A model generated the notes under the pieces. That model had not been told where the DNA came from. It worked only from the letters and a program-made list of their open reading frames with translations, and did not search any database. The translations under genes were made by a program, and so were the position numbers. A stretch of 64,000 nt of DNA from Portulaca oleracea (Eukaryota > Streptophyta > Magnoliopsida > Caryophyllales > Portulacaceae): NCBI GenBank assembly GCA_029582165.1, contig CM055890.1, positions 3,576,044 to 3,640,043 of the forward strand, in the 5' to 3' direction. Shown here piece by piece: positions 45,464-56,136 of this stretch (its first letter is position 1; every line of letters starts with the position of its first letter).

Positions 45464-46772
45464 ATCTCTGAAGTTCATGGAGGTTGCTTGGCAGGACATT
45501 TTGGTATTGAGAAGACTCTTTTTATGCTGAAGGAACATTATTGTTCGCCTAAAATGAGGAAGGATGTTGAGCATTGGGTCAGGAGGTGTGCAACATGTCA
45601 GATTGCAAAGAGTCATAGCTTACCTCAAGGGCTATACACACCTTTGCCAGTACCAAACAGTCCTTGGGAGGACATCAGCCTAGACTTCATTGTTGGTCTA
45701 CCAAGAACTCAAAGAGGGAAAGATTCAATCATGGTAGTTGTGGATAGATTCAGTAAAATGGCTCACTTTATTGCATGTCATACTACCTATGATGCTGTGA
45801 GGGTAGCTGAATTGTATTTCCAGGAGGTAGTGAGGTTACATGGAGTTCCCAGGAGCATGGTTTCAGATAGGGATGTGAAGTTCCTAAGTCATTTTTGGGT
45901 TACTCTTTGGAAGAAGTTGGGTATTCAATTGAAGTATAGCACAGCTTGTCACCCCCAAACTGATGGGCAAACAGAGGTCACAAACAGGACACTTGGAACA
46001 CTATTGAGGTCACTGATATCCACAAACAAAACAGGATGGGACACCCTCTTGTCTCATGCTGAATTTGCTTTCAATAGAGCACCATCAAAGGCAACTGGCC
46101 TTTCCCCATTCCAGGTTGTCTATGGTAGAAATCCTATAACTTCATTGGATTTTATCCCCACTAACAAATTCTGTGAGGTTTAGTTATGAAGCAGGTAAAC
46201 ATGCAGAGGACATCAAGAAGCTTCATCAGCAAGTCAGAGAGAAGATCAGCAAGTATTCTGAGCAAGTTTCTACATCAGCAAACAAGCATAGGAGGAAGAT
46301 GGTTTTCAATCCAGGAGATCTAGTGTGGATTCATCTAAGGAAGGACAGATTTCCAAGCAAGAGGAAGGGAAAGTTGACCCCAAGATCAGATGGACCTTTT
46401 GAAGTGCTAGAGAGGATTGGAGACAATGCTTACAAGTTAGACCTTTCTGGAGACTATGGAGGCAGTGCTACATTCAACGTTGCAGACTTGAGGCCTTACT
46501 TTCTAGAACATGAAGACCTTCCAAGTTTGAGGACAAACTTTCCTCAACCTGGGGAGGATGATGGAGGTCCTCCATCAGAACCAGCATCAGGAGCAGCAAC
46601 GACCTCACCAACATCAACATTGAGGCCATCATCAACCACATCAAACACCGACATCCAAGAGTGCTTTATGATGGTCCAGCAACTCATGAGGTCGTCCAAC
46701 AACAGCAACGTCATCACCAACAGCAGCAGCCAACCAGTGAGGCTATTTCTCAATTCCATATCTTTGGATTGA
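45440..46772 (+). pseudogene. Integrase of the CRM-like element, running into the 3' LTR
   Basis: Zinc domain (HGGCLAGHFGIEKT with CATCQIAKSH), then catalytic core: SLDFIVGLP and VVVDRFSKMAHF, VSDRDVKFLSHFW and GQTEVTNRTLG, so D,D,E is complete. FNRAPSKATGLSPFQVVYG follows. A frameshift at ~46180 moves to the C-terminal region: DLVWIHLRKDRFP, KLTPRSDGPFEVLERIGDNAYKLDL, TFNVADLRPYF. The frame then crosses the PPT and continues about 70 codons inside the 3' LTR to a TGA at 46770-46772. The tail is Ser/Thr/Asn-rich (TTSPTSTLRPSSTTS) and I see no chromodomain or clear CR motif in it. Confidence 0.9.
46551..46558 (+). other. Polypurine tract of the CRM-like element
   Basis: GGGGAGGA immediately precedes the 3' LTR start TGATGGAGG, inside the coding frame of the integrase C-terminus. 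Confidence 0.88.
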
Positions 46773-47677
46773 GGTCCTCACCAGTGCTTTGAAGACTTCA
46801 CTTTAGAGCTGTTGAGGAGTTTCCAGCTCAGTGAAGATGTTTGCCAGTTCTGAGGTCCTCTATGAAGACATCACTTCTGGAACTGTTGAGGATATTCCAG
46901 TTCTGTGAGGTGATCCAGCATTGAGGTCCTCCTTGAAGACTCACTTCCAAGCTGTTGAGGCCATTTCCAACTTGTGAGGTGATATAACCGTTTGTAATAA
47001 AGAAAACGCGTTTGTTGTCTTTTATTTTATTTTATTTTGATTTTTATTTTGATGTTCCGGTTGTAATGAGGCCTTAATTAGCTTACTAAGTTAGTTAAGT
47101 AGCTTAATGCGTAATTAGGGAGTTTCTTGAGCAAGGGGAAACCCTTAATCATCTAGCTCAACCCTAGCTTTATATAGCTTGTAATCAGCAGCTTGAGGTC
47201 ATTATCTATCAGTGAAATTAATAGTTGATTGAGCCTCTTATTTGTGAGTGACGTTAAACTCTCATCTCTGGTTAATTCTACTACAGTAGCAAGGATTTGG
47301 CAATCCTTGTGGTGGGTGTAGAGCTTGATAATCTCGATGGTGGTGTGCCTGTATCCATTGAGGTCATCCAGTCCATTGCCCTTGATGTTCTAGTTGTGGT
47401 GGGTCTGTATCAGCTTGAGCCTCAAGACTATCTTGGTTACTGTTTGATTGTAAGTTTGTTCATCCAATCATCATTTTATCATCATGCATTTCATCCATTT
47501 GTTCATTGGTGTTCATACTCTGTTTTTGGAGGAGGTTGTAACTGATTGACTCTGTGAAGTCTGTTTTGGGGTACATTTGTGTTTGATTCTCTGTTTTGAG
47601 GCCAGATTGTGTGCGAGTTGTGTTAGTGTGGTGTACTGTGAGGTCAATACTCTGATCTTAGGACCTTGCATACATCA
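46559..47677 (+). repeat. 3' LTR of the CRM-like element (1119 bp)
   Basis: TGATGGAGGTCC to TTGCATACATCA, followed by the ACCAA duplication. The first ~210 bases are also coding (end of the polyprotein). Confidence 0.93.
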
Positions 47678-47682
47678 ACCAA

Positions 47683-48022
47683 CTTGTTCCAAATCTCCTG
47701 AGCTGTATCACATGTAGAAATACGATTATATTCTTTAGCATCCAAACCACAATAAAAAATATACTTTGCCCTAGAATTTTTTGAGAGTTTTTCCCATTCA
47801 ACATTAGTATATTCATCTTCGGGTTTATCTACGAATTTGTTTTCTTTAGTTCTAATCTTTGGGACAACATAATGGCATTTTTCAACAATCCTCCAAAGTT
47901 CCATATCATTAGATTCAATAAATACACGCATAGTATTTTTCCAATAACCAAAATCTTTCCCGCAAAAAAAGAGGTGGTCTAACAATTGATCAACCCTCCA
48001 TATCTGTATTAGAAAATGCCAT
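47683..48022 (-). pseudogene. Copia gag N-terminal part
   Basis: The ATG at 48022 gives MAFSNTD..., with an early in-frame TGA. SIVRPPLF then shifts frame in a T-run near 47968 and continues as CGKDFGYWKNTMRVFIES, ENKFVDKPEDEYTNVEWEKL and CDTAQEIWNKLV. These are the DUF4219/UBN2-type gag motifs of plant copia elements. The frame resumes at 40887 across the CRM-like insertion. Confidence 0.85.
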
Positions 48023-48060
48023 GATCGTTCCTATAGACAGTTAAGGCACACAAATAGGTT

Positions 48061-48074
48061 AGGCTCTGATACCA
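48061..48074 (-). other. PBS of the copia element
   Basis: Minus strand TGGTATCAGAGCCT, initiator tRNA-Met type, two bases from the LTR end. Confidence 0.9.
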
Positions 48075-48076
48075 AT

Positions 48077-49051
48077 TGAAATTTTAATTAAGCTAGTTAA
48101 ACAAAATGAGGAAAATAAATTGCGGAAGATAAATTGTGGAAATAAAGTGCGGAAAATAAAAAGATAGAACACGGTGGTTGTTAACGATGTTCCTCCGAAT
48201 TCAATTTCGGCGTACGTCATTGCCTAGAGTTCTCCAACTCTAGGATTGAATCTCGAGCTCTTATTAGGATGAATCATAGACCATCTTAGAGCTTCCTCTA
48301 CTCTCAAAATCTAACCCACCACTTAATATTGCCTCTCAATTAAGTGTGGAAGCAGTAAACCTCTCAACTCTTAGTTCTTATCCTAATACTCTTGGCTCAA
48401 TTAATGAAGGAAAATTTAATACAATATTTTTGTGATCTCACAAACAATAGTAGGAAACAATAACGCTCAAGTGAGATATATGCTTGTGTCATGTTTTCTT
48501 CAATGATCAAGACTGCTTGTATTTATAGTGTGAGAGTCGAAGGACCAAACTTGGAAAAATCTTGATCAATCACAACACAATCCTCATAAGGATGGATATA
48601 TGATCCTCTTGATTCTCTTGATAATCATAGAAGCTCTTCGACATTCTTCCTTTCTGATTTATTTCCAAAGAAGAATTAAGCTATAATATACATGGAATAA
48701 GGAAAGATAGTTAATATCAAAAAGCTTTGGCAAGAAATGGAAGTTTGGACGAGCAGTATAATATGATTAGCAATTCACAAGATCATGAATATTGGAAGCA
48801 ATTACATACAAAACTATTTGCTACGTACGTGAACAATTAATATTGCTCTCATTAATATTGATATGTACGTGGACATAATATAGCTATGTTATTTGAGATT
48901 CTCATAAAATATATCTTGCATCAATCAAACATATTGTATCTATAGAAATAAGAATTTAATATTCACTATAATCTTGAAGGATTTAAAAAATCATAACAAT
49001 CAAGTTTATATTTTGTCTCTCTTAATAACTTGATGTGTATGTTAAATAATT

Positions 49052-49111
<60 letters not shown>

Positions 49112-49190
49112 CATATACATATATATATATATATATTCTTTTTGTCTTACATCAAAATAATATCAATCATATGTTAGATATAATATAACA
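48077..49190 (-). repeat. 5' LTR of the copia element (1114 bp)
   Basis: On the plus strand TGAAATTTTAATT to TATAATATAACA. It matches 35049-35969 from ~48200 on. Next to it CTTAT (49191-49195) would be one half of the target duplication. The divergence from the other LTR is higher than in the nested elements, as expected for the older host. Confidence 0.88.
49054..49136. repeat. (AT)n microsatellite in the copia 5' LTR
   Basis: About 80 bases of AT units with a few AC interruptions. The other LTR of the same element has only ~12 bases at this site (35904-35915). Confidence 0.92.
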
Positions 49191-50051
49191 CTTATTTCTC
49201 TTTTTTGGCTTGAAAATTGGATTAATGAGAATTAGTGAGCTCTTGGTGCATTTTGCACGAAAATATACAAGCTAATCGAGTTACTTAGGTTGGATAAGGA
49301 GCTAGGAACCGTCTCTGATAGATTGTTGTTTTTCAAACTTTTGCATAAATAGAAGGGAATTGCAGGTTGAGAAAAATTACTATTTTGAAAGAAAACTAGC
49401 ATTATGTTAATAATGCATGAAGAACCAGATGGTGCTTAAATAAATAGTACTATTCACAAATATTGAGGGTTCTTAAGATTGCCAGTGGAAGACGGTATTC
49501 CATCGGTCAAACGGTTATTCTCCAACTCCAAGCTGGTCAGACTTGATAAATTTCCAATCTCATCAGGATTCTTTCCTGTATTCATACACCTAATTGTGTT
49601 CACAATTTAGTCTACTGTCTACTTAAACAATGGCTAAGGATCATTATTTAGTAATAGATGTGATTGGGGATTTTGAGGAGTTTAGGAATGGGAATTTTAG
49701 GTGTTTGGTTGGGTTGGAAATTAAATGGAAGTTTTCTAGAGGTGTAGTCTTAAATAGGCTCAATATGGTAGACTCTACCGCATTAAAAAACACAAATATA
49801 TACTCTAGTTGACAAAAAGAAGATATGAAGTACTCTACTGGAACTCAAAACAAATGGTACTTCTTCAATTACAATTACATGATCGAGTTTTGTGAAAAAC
49901 AAAAAACTAAATGGCAATCTCAATGTAGATTTTAGAAAGAAATATAATGTAATCCTGAGCTACCTAATCCTTCAAACAAAAGATACGATTTAGACCCATG
50001 TCACTTGCTAAAACCTTCTGCTTCTTCTGAAAAATGTGTGCATTCTCTTTG
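49191..50051. other. Unassigned AT-rich sequence
   Basis: No gene or repeat recognised. A 60-codon plus frame at 49630-49812 has no known motif. Confidence 0.4.
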
Positions 50052-50294
50052 TCAGACATGTTGTCTTAGTATGACCAAGTTGTTTCTATATTGAGCACCT
50101 TTTGTTTTGCTTGGTAGCCAGTTCCTTTCCACCTTTGAAATGTAATTTCCTGGGGCGCCCTTTTTTTTTTTCAATTTTGGTGGACACAAAATGTTATTTC
50201 CATCTCTCACATCATCCACATTAATATGAGTAGACTCTTCTTGTCGAACTTCCTCCCCTAAAAATTCTTGTGCTTCACCACTAGTTTCAGACAC
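50052..50294 (-). pseudogene. Possible FAR1/MULE-related protein fragment
   Basis: An 80-codon minus frame. The stretch ILCPPKLKKKKGAPGNYISK recalls the DPPxVKTKGxPK region near the end of plant FAR1-related and MULE-derived proteins, but the CxxC zinc region that normally follows is not seen. Weak; it may be chance. Confidence 0.25.
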
Positions 50295-50864
50295 ATATAA
50301 ATGCCAGCGCCACGGTAGATAAGATGTTGGGATATGGAAACAATCCTTCTAAATGAGCACCCATAATATATGATGACCAATTATGCCCCAAAATTTAAAA
50401 TTTTTGCAGCTACATAATGCATTCTTTCCATCCTAGAAGACCTTATGCATTCTACTATCTGACTTTTAGTGCCTTAAGACAAATTCATGTCTTTAAGCAT
50501 AGACAAATGAATATTGTCTTGCTCTTTCAAGTTCGTCTTGAAACTTTTGAAAACAAATGGTGTGAACACTTGAGAAACTTGTTCTTCAAGTGGGGATCTT
50601 GTTTTCAAAGTAGGTCTAATTGTAGAAGTAATGTTGTTGTGTGTACGCTTATTCTCGATCTCTTTAATTGCAACTTAACTCTAAAAATATTAGAAGTTAT
50701 ATATGAGTGTTACAAAGTTGATAACTCTAAAAATATTAGGCTTGACTCGAGCTTAGTTCATGTATTATTGGATGGTGAGGGTGTGAATGAGATGCATACG
50801 AAGTTGGCTTGTTCACACTTGGACGGTGGAGGCTTAATTGAGTTCAAGTGAGTGTTTTTGTGAG
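50295..50864. other. Unassigned region with a 144-codon open frame
   Basis: The plus frame 50417-50851 is open but has no signature I recognise and no promoter in view. I treat it as unassigned. Confidence 0.3.
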
Positions 50865-51290
50865 ATCTTGAACTTGAGACTTCTTGGAGGCTTTTGCATG
50901 TGTTCTTTACATGGATTTTGCATGGATTTCATGGTTGCATGAAGCTTAGTTTCTTACTTAAAGATTGTGCATGCAATAGGCTAGGTCATTTGCATGTAAT
51001 GATGCATGCGTATTCTCCGAACGTATGCATGTAGAGTGCATGCGAGCAAGTGCCTTGGCTTGGAAATCCTTGAATAATAATGCTTGCAAGGAGGCTTGAT
51101 CTTGGGACCTCTTGTAGCTCCTTGTATGTTACTTTTACGTAGATTTTCATGGCTTGCTTTTTTATGTAAAAATGTGCATGTAGCTTGCTAATATCACATC
51201 TAATCATGCATGTGTCTTTTAAGAGAACTTGTACATGTAAAGTGCATGCACGCAAGTCTTTTGGCTTCAGCTTTGGGTTTGGCTTTGGCT
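50865..51290. repeat. Diverged tandem duplication rich in RY (CATGCATG-like) motifs
   Basis: Two units of roughly 190-200 bases (from ~50870 and ~51090) share the order CTTGRGACYTCTTG, TTTACRTRGATTTTCATGG, a GTGCATG phrase, ATGCATGYGT and GTGCATGCRMGCAAGT. Many TGCATG and GCATGC words occur. No coding signal. Confidence 0.6.
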
Positions 51291-51330
51291 CCCTTATTTC
51301 CTAATTTTCTAACTAAAATACTGTTTAGAC

Positions 51331-52980
51331 CCGATTTCGTGTCTAAATACCGCCTAAATCCTTAGGCTTTTGACTTGTTTGGTAGTTTGTTTTAATAACT
51401 TTCAATGCGTTTTAGTTACTTTTGTAGCTTCCGAAGGGTTTCACTCAAAACGATTCTAAATGGGCCAATTTTGCACCAATCTTGGGAATCCCGAGATTCC
51501 CTAAGATTCCCCGAGCCCTGGTCGTGTCAAAGGTAGAGGATTAGAAGGGCCGGTCATGTCGAAAGGCAGCGGAAGCGGAGGCAACGGCTGAAGAGTACTC
51601 TGAAGGAAACTGTGGCTGAGAGAGACCGTGGCCACGATCATATTGACCGTAGCCACGGTATGATGGAGTCAAGACCAAAGTGAAGAGACCTTGCACCCGA
51701 ACTAGACCGTGGTCACGGTCACTCTAACCGTAGCCACGGTGGGATCTTCACCCTGCCTAAGGAAGAAGCTAGCCGAACTAGGCCGTGGCCACGGTCTCCC
51801 ATGACAGTTGCCACGGCGGTGCGAAGGAGCGAAAATTTGTCAGCCCTAATCGCCTAGACCGTGACCACGGTGCATGGGGACCGTGCCCACGGTGATGCGA
51901 AGCGAAGAGAAGAAATCGCTTACGCAGCGGGACTTGGCCAGACCGTACTTACGGTCCCTCATGAGCGATTTTGTCTATTGTGTAAAATGATGAGTTTTGA
52001 GTAACAACCATGATTACTATTTAATGTATTTAGGTCATTTTAGCTAGGGAGGATATTAGACAGCAGCTTTACCTATCTTTTATGATACCTTAACACTCTT
52101 TATCACATTTTAAGTCTTAGATTAGAGGGATTAAGGAAGATCTTTGCTGAGATTATTAGTTCTTGTATTGGATTCTCTTGATTATTATTGGAAGTTTGAA
52201 GATTATTCTCAACTTTGGAGCATTGGAGCTTTCTTATTCTGAAGTTTTCTCCCTTGTCATCACAATCAATGAGAATTTCTTAACCTTTCTCTTTCTAATT
52301 TATTGCTTATTTACTAATCTCTATTTTTAGTTATTATTGATATTGTTGGTGTTATTGAATGTTTATTGTCACCTTGTTTACTCTTTTAAGCATGAATGAA
52401 GTTGTTGATGTTATTATCATGATAGTTAGGATGTTTAGTGGCTAGAACCTTAATGGGTTAGGGAGATATTAAGGGTGTGAATGGGTGATTAGGATTGGGT
52501 TAGCAATATTAGTGAGTAACTAGTTAGGAAATCAACTTCCTAATCCTATCCTTCCCTCATGTGGGATGTATTTAGGTGCGAAAGCATCCCGAATACATCC
52601 AATGCTTGTTGGAAGGTAGGAATTAGGATAGTTAGTATTCTAGTTCGCGAAAGCGAATAGAAACTAACTAGGAAATTCCGTTCTATTAACTTTCCCGGGT
52701 CTATCTATGGATTTCGGGGAAGTTAATCCGGACTATCCTTGAAAAAGGAAGCCCGGTGGGTATTCTTCTAACGGAATTACCATTTGATTTCCCTTTCTCG
52801 TTACTGTCTTGTTGCGAAACCCATTTCCTCATTCCCGTTTGCATCCCGAAAGTCTCCCGACACCCATTGTTTCACCTTTTTGAGTGAACATAGTGCGTTT
52901 GTGCTGTTTTTACCCTAAAGTCTTTCAACCTCTCATGATCGTAAACCACACCTAGAGTCTACTAGCTGCAGCTAAGGCCC
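51331..52980 (+). repeat. 5' LTR-like region of an Athila-type element (ends approximate)
   Basis: TGTTTAGACCCGATTTCG at 51331 is a plausible LTR start. A palindrome array fills 51625-51955, then AT-rich sequence, then a segment with GAAAGCATCCCGAATACATC and CTATCTATGGATTTCGGG typical in style of Athila U5 regions. No PBS is found: the region joins the RT within ~40 bases, so PBS, leader, gag and protease are deleted. Since no second copy is in the window the boundaries are uncertain. Confidence 0.55.
51625..51955. promoter_or_regulatory. Phased array of paired 14-bp palindromes (LTR copy)
   Basis: Nine matches to ACCGTRGCCACGGT (some worn): 51625, 51646, 51706, 51727, 51782, 51804, 51858, 51880 and 51942. 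They form four pairs spaced 21-22 bases start to start, plus one single; pair-to-pair distances are 81, 76, 76 and 84. Nearly all differences fall in the two central bases or at one end. Function unknown; position in the LTR suggests promoter or enhancer elements. Confidence 0.8.
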
Positions 52981-53017
52981 CTAGCTCTCTGTGGAAGAAC
53001 GATAAAACCGTGGTCTT

Positions 53018-54007
53018 ACAATATCTCCTTCCATATGCATGCATTCAATTGATTTGCTAGAAGATGCCAAGCCTACTAGGCAACCCCAACGTCGTTTAAA
53101 TCCCAACATGGAAGAAGTGGTTAAAAAGGAAGTAGTAAAGTTGCTCGCTGCTGGGATCATCTTCCCCATTGCAAATAGCGAATGGGTAAGCCCGGTTCAG
53201 TGTGTGCCGAAGAAGGTTGATTGACCGTAATTGAAAACGACAAGAAAGAACTAGTTAGTACCCGGACCGTCACCGGTTTGCGGATGTGTATCGATTACCG
53301 CCAATTAAACAAAGTAACAAAGAAGGACCATTTCCCCCTTCCCTTTATCGACCAAATGTTAGAACGGTTGGCGGGTCATTCGCATTTTTGCTTTTTGGAT
53401 GGGTACTCGGGGTTCTTTCAGATCCCAATCCACCCCTCACACCAAGAAAAAAACCACCTTTACTTGCCCATATGGGACATTTGCTTATCGTCGCATGCCA
53501 TTTGGTTTATGTAATGCCCCTGGGACTTTTCAACGTTGTATGATGGCTATTTTTAGTGATTTCATTCAGAAATGCATGGAAGTCTTTATGGATGAATTTT
53601 TTGTGTACGGTAATTCTTTCGATGATTGTTTGCTAAATTTAGAGAAAGTGTTAACTCGTTATGAGGTAGTGGATCTAGTTCTGAATTGGGAGAAATGCCA
53701 CTTCATGGTGAAACAAGGTATCGTTCTGGGTCACTTAATCTCTTCTAAGGGCATCGAAGTAGATAGGGCTAAAGTTGAGGTTATAGAGCGCCTACCACCC
53801 CCAGTTTCCGTTAAGGGGGTGTGTAGTTTCCTTGGCCATGCCGACTTTTATCGCCTGTTCGTCAAGGATTTTTCAAAAATTGCTCGACCTCTAACTGACC
53901 TCTTATGCAAAGATGCCCCTTTCATTTTCACTGATGAGTGCCTTGAGTCGTTTTATAGGTTGAAGCAGGCCTTGATTTCCACTCCGGTAGTTCAACCTCC
54001 GGATTAA
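53018..54007 (+). pseudogene. Athila-type reverse transcriptase, frameshifted, catalytic site altered
   Basis: Pieces in three frames: ISPSICMHSIDLLEDAKPTR and LNPNMEEVVKKEVVKLLAAG, then RTVTGLRMCIDYRQLNK and DHFPLPFIDQMLERLAGH, then FTCPYGTFAYRRMPFGLCNA and FSDFIQKCMEVFMDEFFVYG. The metal-binding FMDD is FMDE here (Glu codon 53594-53596), which should abolish RT activity. VLGHLISSKGIEVD and SFLGHADFYRLFV follow. The wording is typical of Athila RT. The frame stops at 54005-54007. Coding begins abruptly at ~53018, with gag and protease missing. Confidence 0.9.
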
Positions 54008-54025
54008 ACGCTACCCTTCGAGATT

Positions 54026-54457
54026 ATGGCCGACGCGAGTAACTTCGCCGTGGGAGCGTGTTTGACCCAAACAGTAGACAAGAAGCCAAGGGTCATCTAT
54101 TACGCAGGCCATGTGCTTGATAGTGCCCAAAGGAACTACACTACCACGGAAAAGGAGCTTTTGGCGATCGTTTTTGCGCTCAACAAATTCCGGCAATACC
54201 TCATGTTCTCTAAGGTGGTAGTCTACACAGATCATGTCGCTATCAAATACTTGATGGAAAAGAAGGAGACAAAACCGAGACTTATACGGTGGGTCTTGCT
54301 TATGCAAGAATTTGATTTGGAAATCCGCGACAAGGCGGGCACGAAGAATGTCGTAGCCGATCACCTTTCGAGGATTCTTGTAGACTTGGAAGACACCCAA
54401 CCGATTGTAGATGCTTTCCCGGACGAGCGACTCTTGGCTATCAACTCACATCCTTGA
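54026..54457 (+). pseudogene. Athila-type RNase H
   Basis: [15 protein letters not shown] carries the first catalytic Asp, then [49 protein letters not shown] and VVADHLSRI. It follows the RT after one stop and is itself intact for 144 codons. Confidence 0.88.
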
Positions 54458-54469
54458 TATGCGGATATT

Positions 54470-55737
54470 GTGAATTATTTGGCGAGCGAAGTGATCCCTC
54501 AACACTTGAACCATCATCAAAAGAAGAAATTCCTCCACGACATGAAGCATTACTTTTGGGATGATCCTTTCCTTTTCCGTCTTGGCAATCACGGGATGTA
54601 CCGGCGATGTATTCCCGAGAGTGAAGTGCAATCTATTTTGACCCATTGTCATGGATTTCCGGTGGGAGGTCACGGTGGCCCCTAAAAGACGGCGTCGAGG
54701 GTTTTGCAAACCGGCTATTGGTGGCCGACTCTTTTTCGCGACGCCTACTTGCATGTCAAGCAATGTGATAGGTGTCAAAGGTCCGGTAACATCTCCCTGA
54801 AGAATGAAGCGCCATTGAACTATATTCTTGAGGTGGAAGCTTTCGATGTGTGGGGATTGGACTTCATGGGTCCTTTCCCGTCGTCAAGGGGTTTCCAATA
54901 CATCCTAGTGGCGGTAGACTATGTCACAAAATGGGTCGAAGCCATACCATGTGTAAGATGCAATGGGAAATCTGTTTCGAAATTCTTGAAAAAGACCCTA
55001 TTCCCAAGATTTGGCATTCCACGGGTCATCATTAGTGACAACGGCTCCCATTTCATCGAAAAGAGATTCGAGTCTCTCTTGGAGAAGTACGGCGTTAAGC
55101 ATAAGAAGGGACTCCCTTACCATCCACAAACAAAAGGTCAAGTGGAAATCTCAAACCGTGCCATCAAGGAGATCTTAGAGAAGACGGTTAGCTCCTCATG
55201 AAAAGATTGGGCAGAAAAATTGGATGAAGTCTTGTGGGCATACCGCACCGCTTTTAAGACATCGATCGGTACTACCCCTTACCGTCTTGTCTACGGGAAG
55301 ACATGTCATTTCCCCGTAGAACTTGAGCACAAAACCATGTGGGCAATCAAGAAGTTGAACTTCGATCTCAAGGCGGCCGGAGGTAGTCGGTTATTTCAAT
55401 TAGAAGAACTTGAGGAGTTGAGGCGTCATGCATATGAGAACAACAGGATCTACAAGGAGAGAACGAAGGCATGGCTGACAAGAGGTTGAACCGACGTGAG
55501 TTCGTGGTAGGCGATAGGGTTCTCATTTTCAACTCAAGGCTGTTATTCTCTGGCAAATTGAGATCACGGTGGTCCGGACCATTTGAAATCGTGAGAATTC
55601 TTCCCGCCGGAGTAGTCGAGTTGAAAGATGCCCAAGGAAAGTGTTTCGAAGCAAACTCATCGAAACTCAAACCATACATCATGGGCGAGGAATATGTCGG
55701 GACGGTTGTGACATACCTCGTGGATTTTGAAGATTGA
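54470..55737 (+). pseudogene. Athila-type integrase in several frames
   Basis: FLHDMKHYFWDDPFLF, the zinc motif around HCHGFPVGGHGG, a stop at 54683-54685, then CDRCQRSGNIS, GLDFMGPFPSSRGFQYILVA (first Asp), VIISDNGSHFI (second Asp) and HPQTKGQVEISNRAIKEILE (Glu). A TGA interrupts at ~55199. [20 protein letters not shown] and [16 protein letters not shown] follow. A frameshift near 55480 leads to VGDRVLIFNSRL, LRSRWSGPFEIVRI and LKPYIMGE. D,D,E residues are all visible, but the frame is broken at least twice. Confidence 0.9.
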
Positions 55738-56136
55738 AAAGCATCGGAAAAGGTCGAGCTAGGACCTACAAAACAAGCACCCGGGAGAGGTATGAACTAC
55801 TTCCCCCTCTTTTAGTGTTTTCTTTCAATTTTTAGTTCTTTCATTTTTATTTCCCTTATTTTTGTTCCTTTCTTCTTCCTTTGTTTTATCTTATTAGAAA
55901 AGATTTTTGAGTTAAAAATGAGAAAAAAATCGAAAAAGTTTGAAAAGAAGAAAAAAATCGAGAGTGGTTCTATGAGAGTCGGGGTTTGAAAGTGTTTTTG
56001 AGTGATTGGAGAGTGTCCTTGAATGATAATTGAGCAAAAAAGAAAAGGGAGTGGATGACAAGAGGGTAGATTTTAGGACTTAACATTTTTTCTCCAAGTT
56101 TTGAGCCTTGTAGATGCTGGAGATGGACCGAAAGGG
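55738..56136 (+). other. Spacer after Athila pol
   Basis: AT- and purine-rich untranslated sequence between the pol stop and the second palindrome array; includes T-rich (55830-55900) and GAAAAAAATCGA-rich (55918-55965) blocks. No gene. Confidence 0.6.

Larger units (their letters stand above)
40893..47677 (+). mobile_element. Complete CRM-like Ty3/gypsy element with TSD ACCAA
   Basis: LTRs 40893-42025 and 46559-47677, PBS, gag-pol and PPT are all present, and the flanks carry a perfect 5-bp duplication ACCAA (40888-40892 and 47678-47682). It interrupts the minus-strand copia gag. LTRs begin TGATGGAGG and end CATACATCA. They differ by roughly 2.5-3% by eye, older than the Tekay insertion. 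The coding region has three or more frameshifts and an in-frame stop. Lineage is inferred from the CSLIIDGGSCTNA protease, the TFNVADLRPY integrase end, and the polyprotein running into the 3' LTR, all as in CRM-type chromoviruses; I see no canonical chromodomain. Confidence 0.93.
35049..49190 (-). mobile_element. Ty1/copia element with gag but no pol, hosting two nested insertions
   Basis: On the minus strand: 5' LTR 48077-49190, PBS, gag, PPT series, 3' LTR 35049-35969 (truncated). After removing the solo LTR (36388-39564) and the CRM-like element (40893-47677) only ~2.1 kb of internal sequence remains and it encodes gag alone. Gag style (UBN2-like start, CCHC knuckle, IWVPKGT near the end) and repeated polypurine tracts resemble SIRE/Maximus copia elements. 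Either pol was deleted or this family is gag-only and non-autonomous. Confidence 0.8.

Noticed and set aside
50417..50851. 144-codon frame as a real gene
   Set aside because: No promoter, domain or splice context and no recognised relative; left as unassigned.
51625..51955. CRISPR or bacterial operator array
   Set aside because: The spacing is regular but the setting is a plant LTR with Athila pol next to it; spacers are related to one another.
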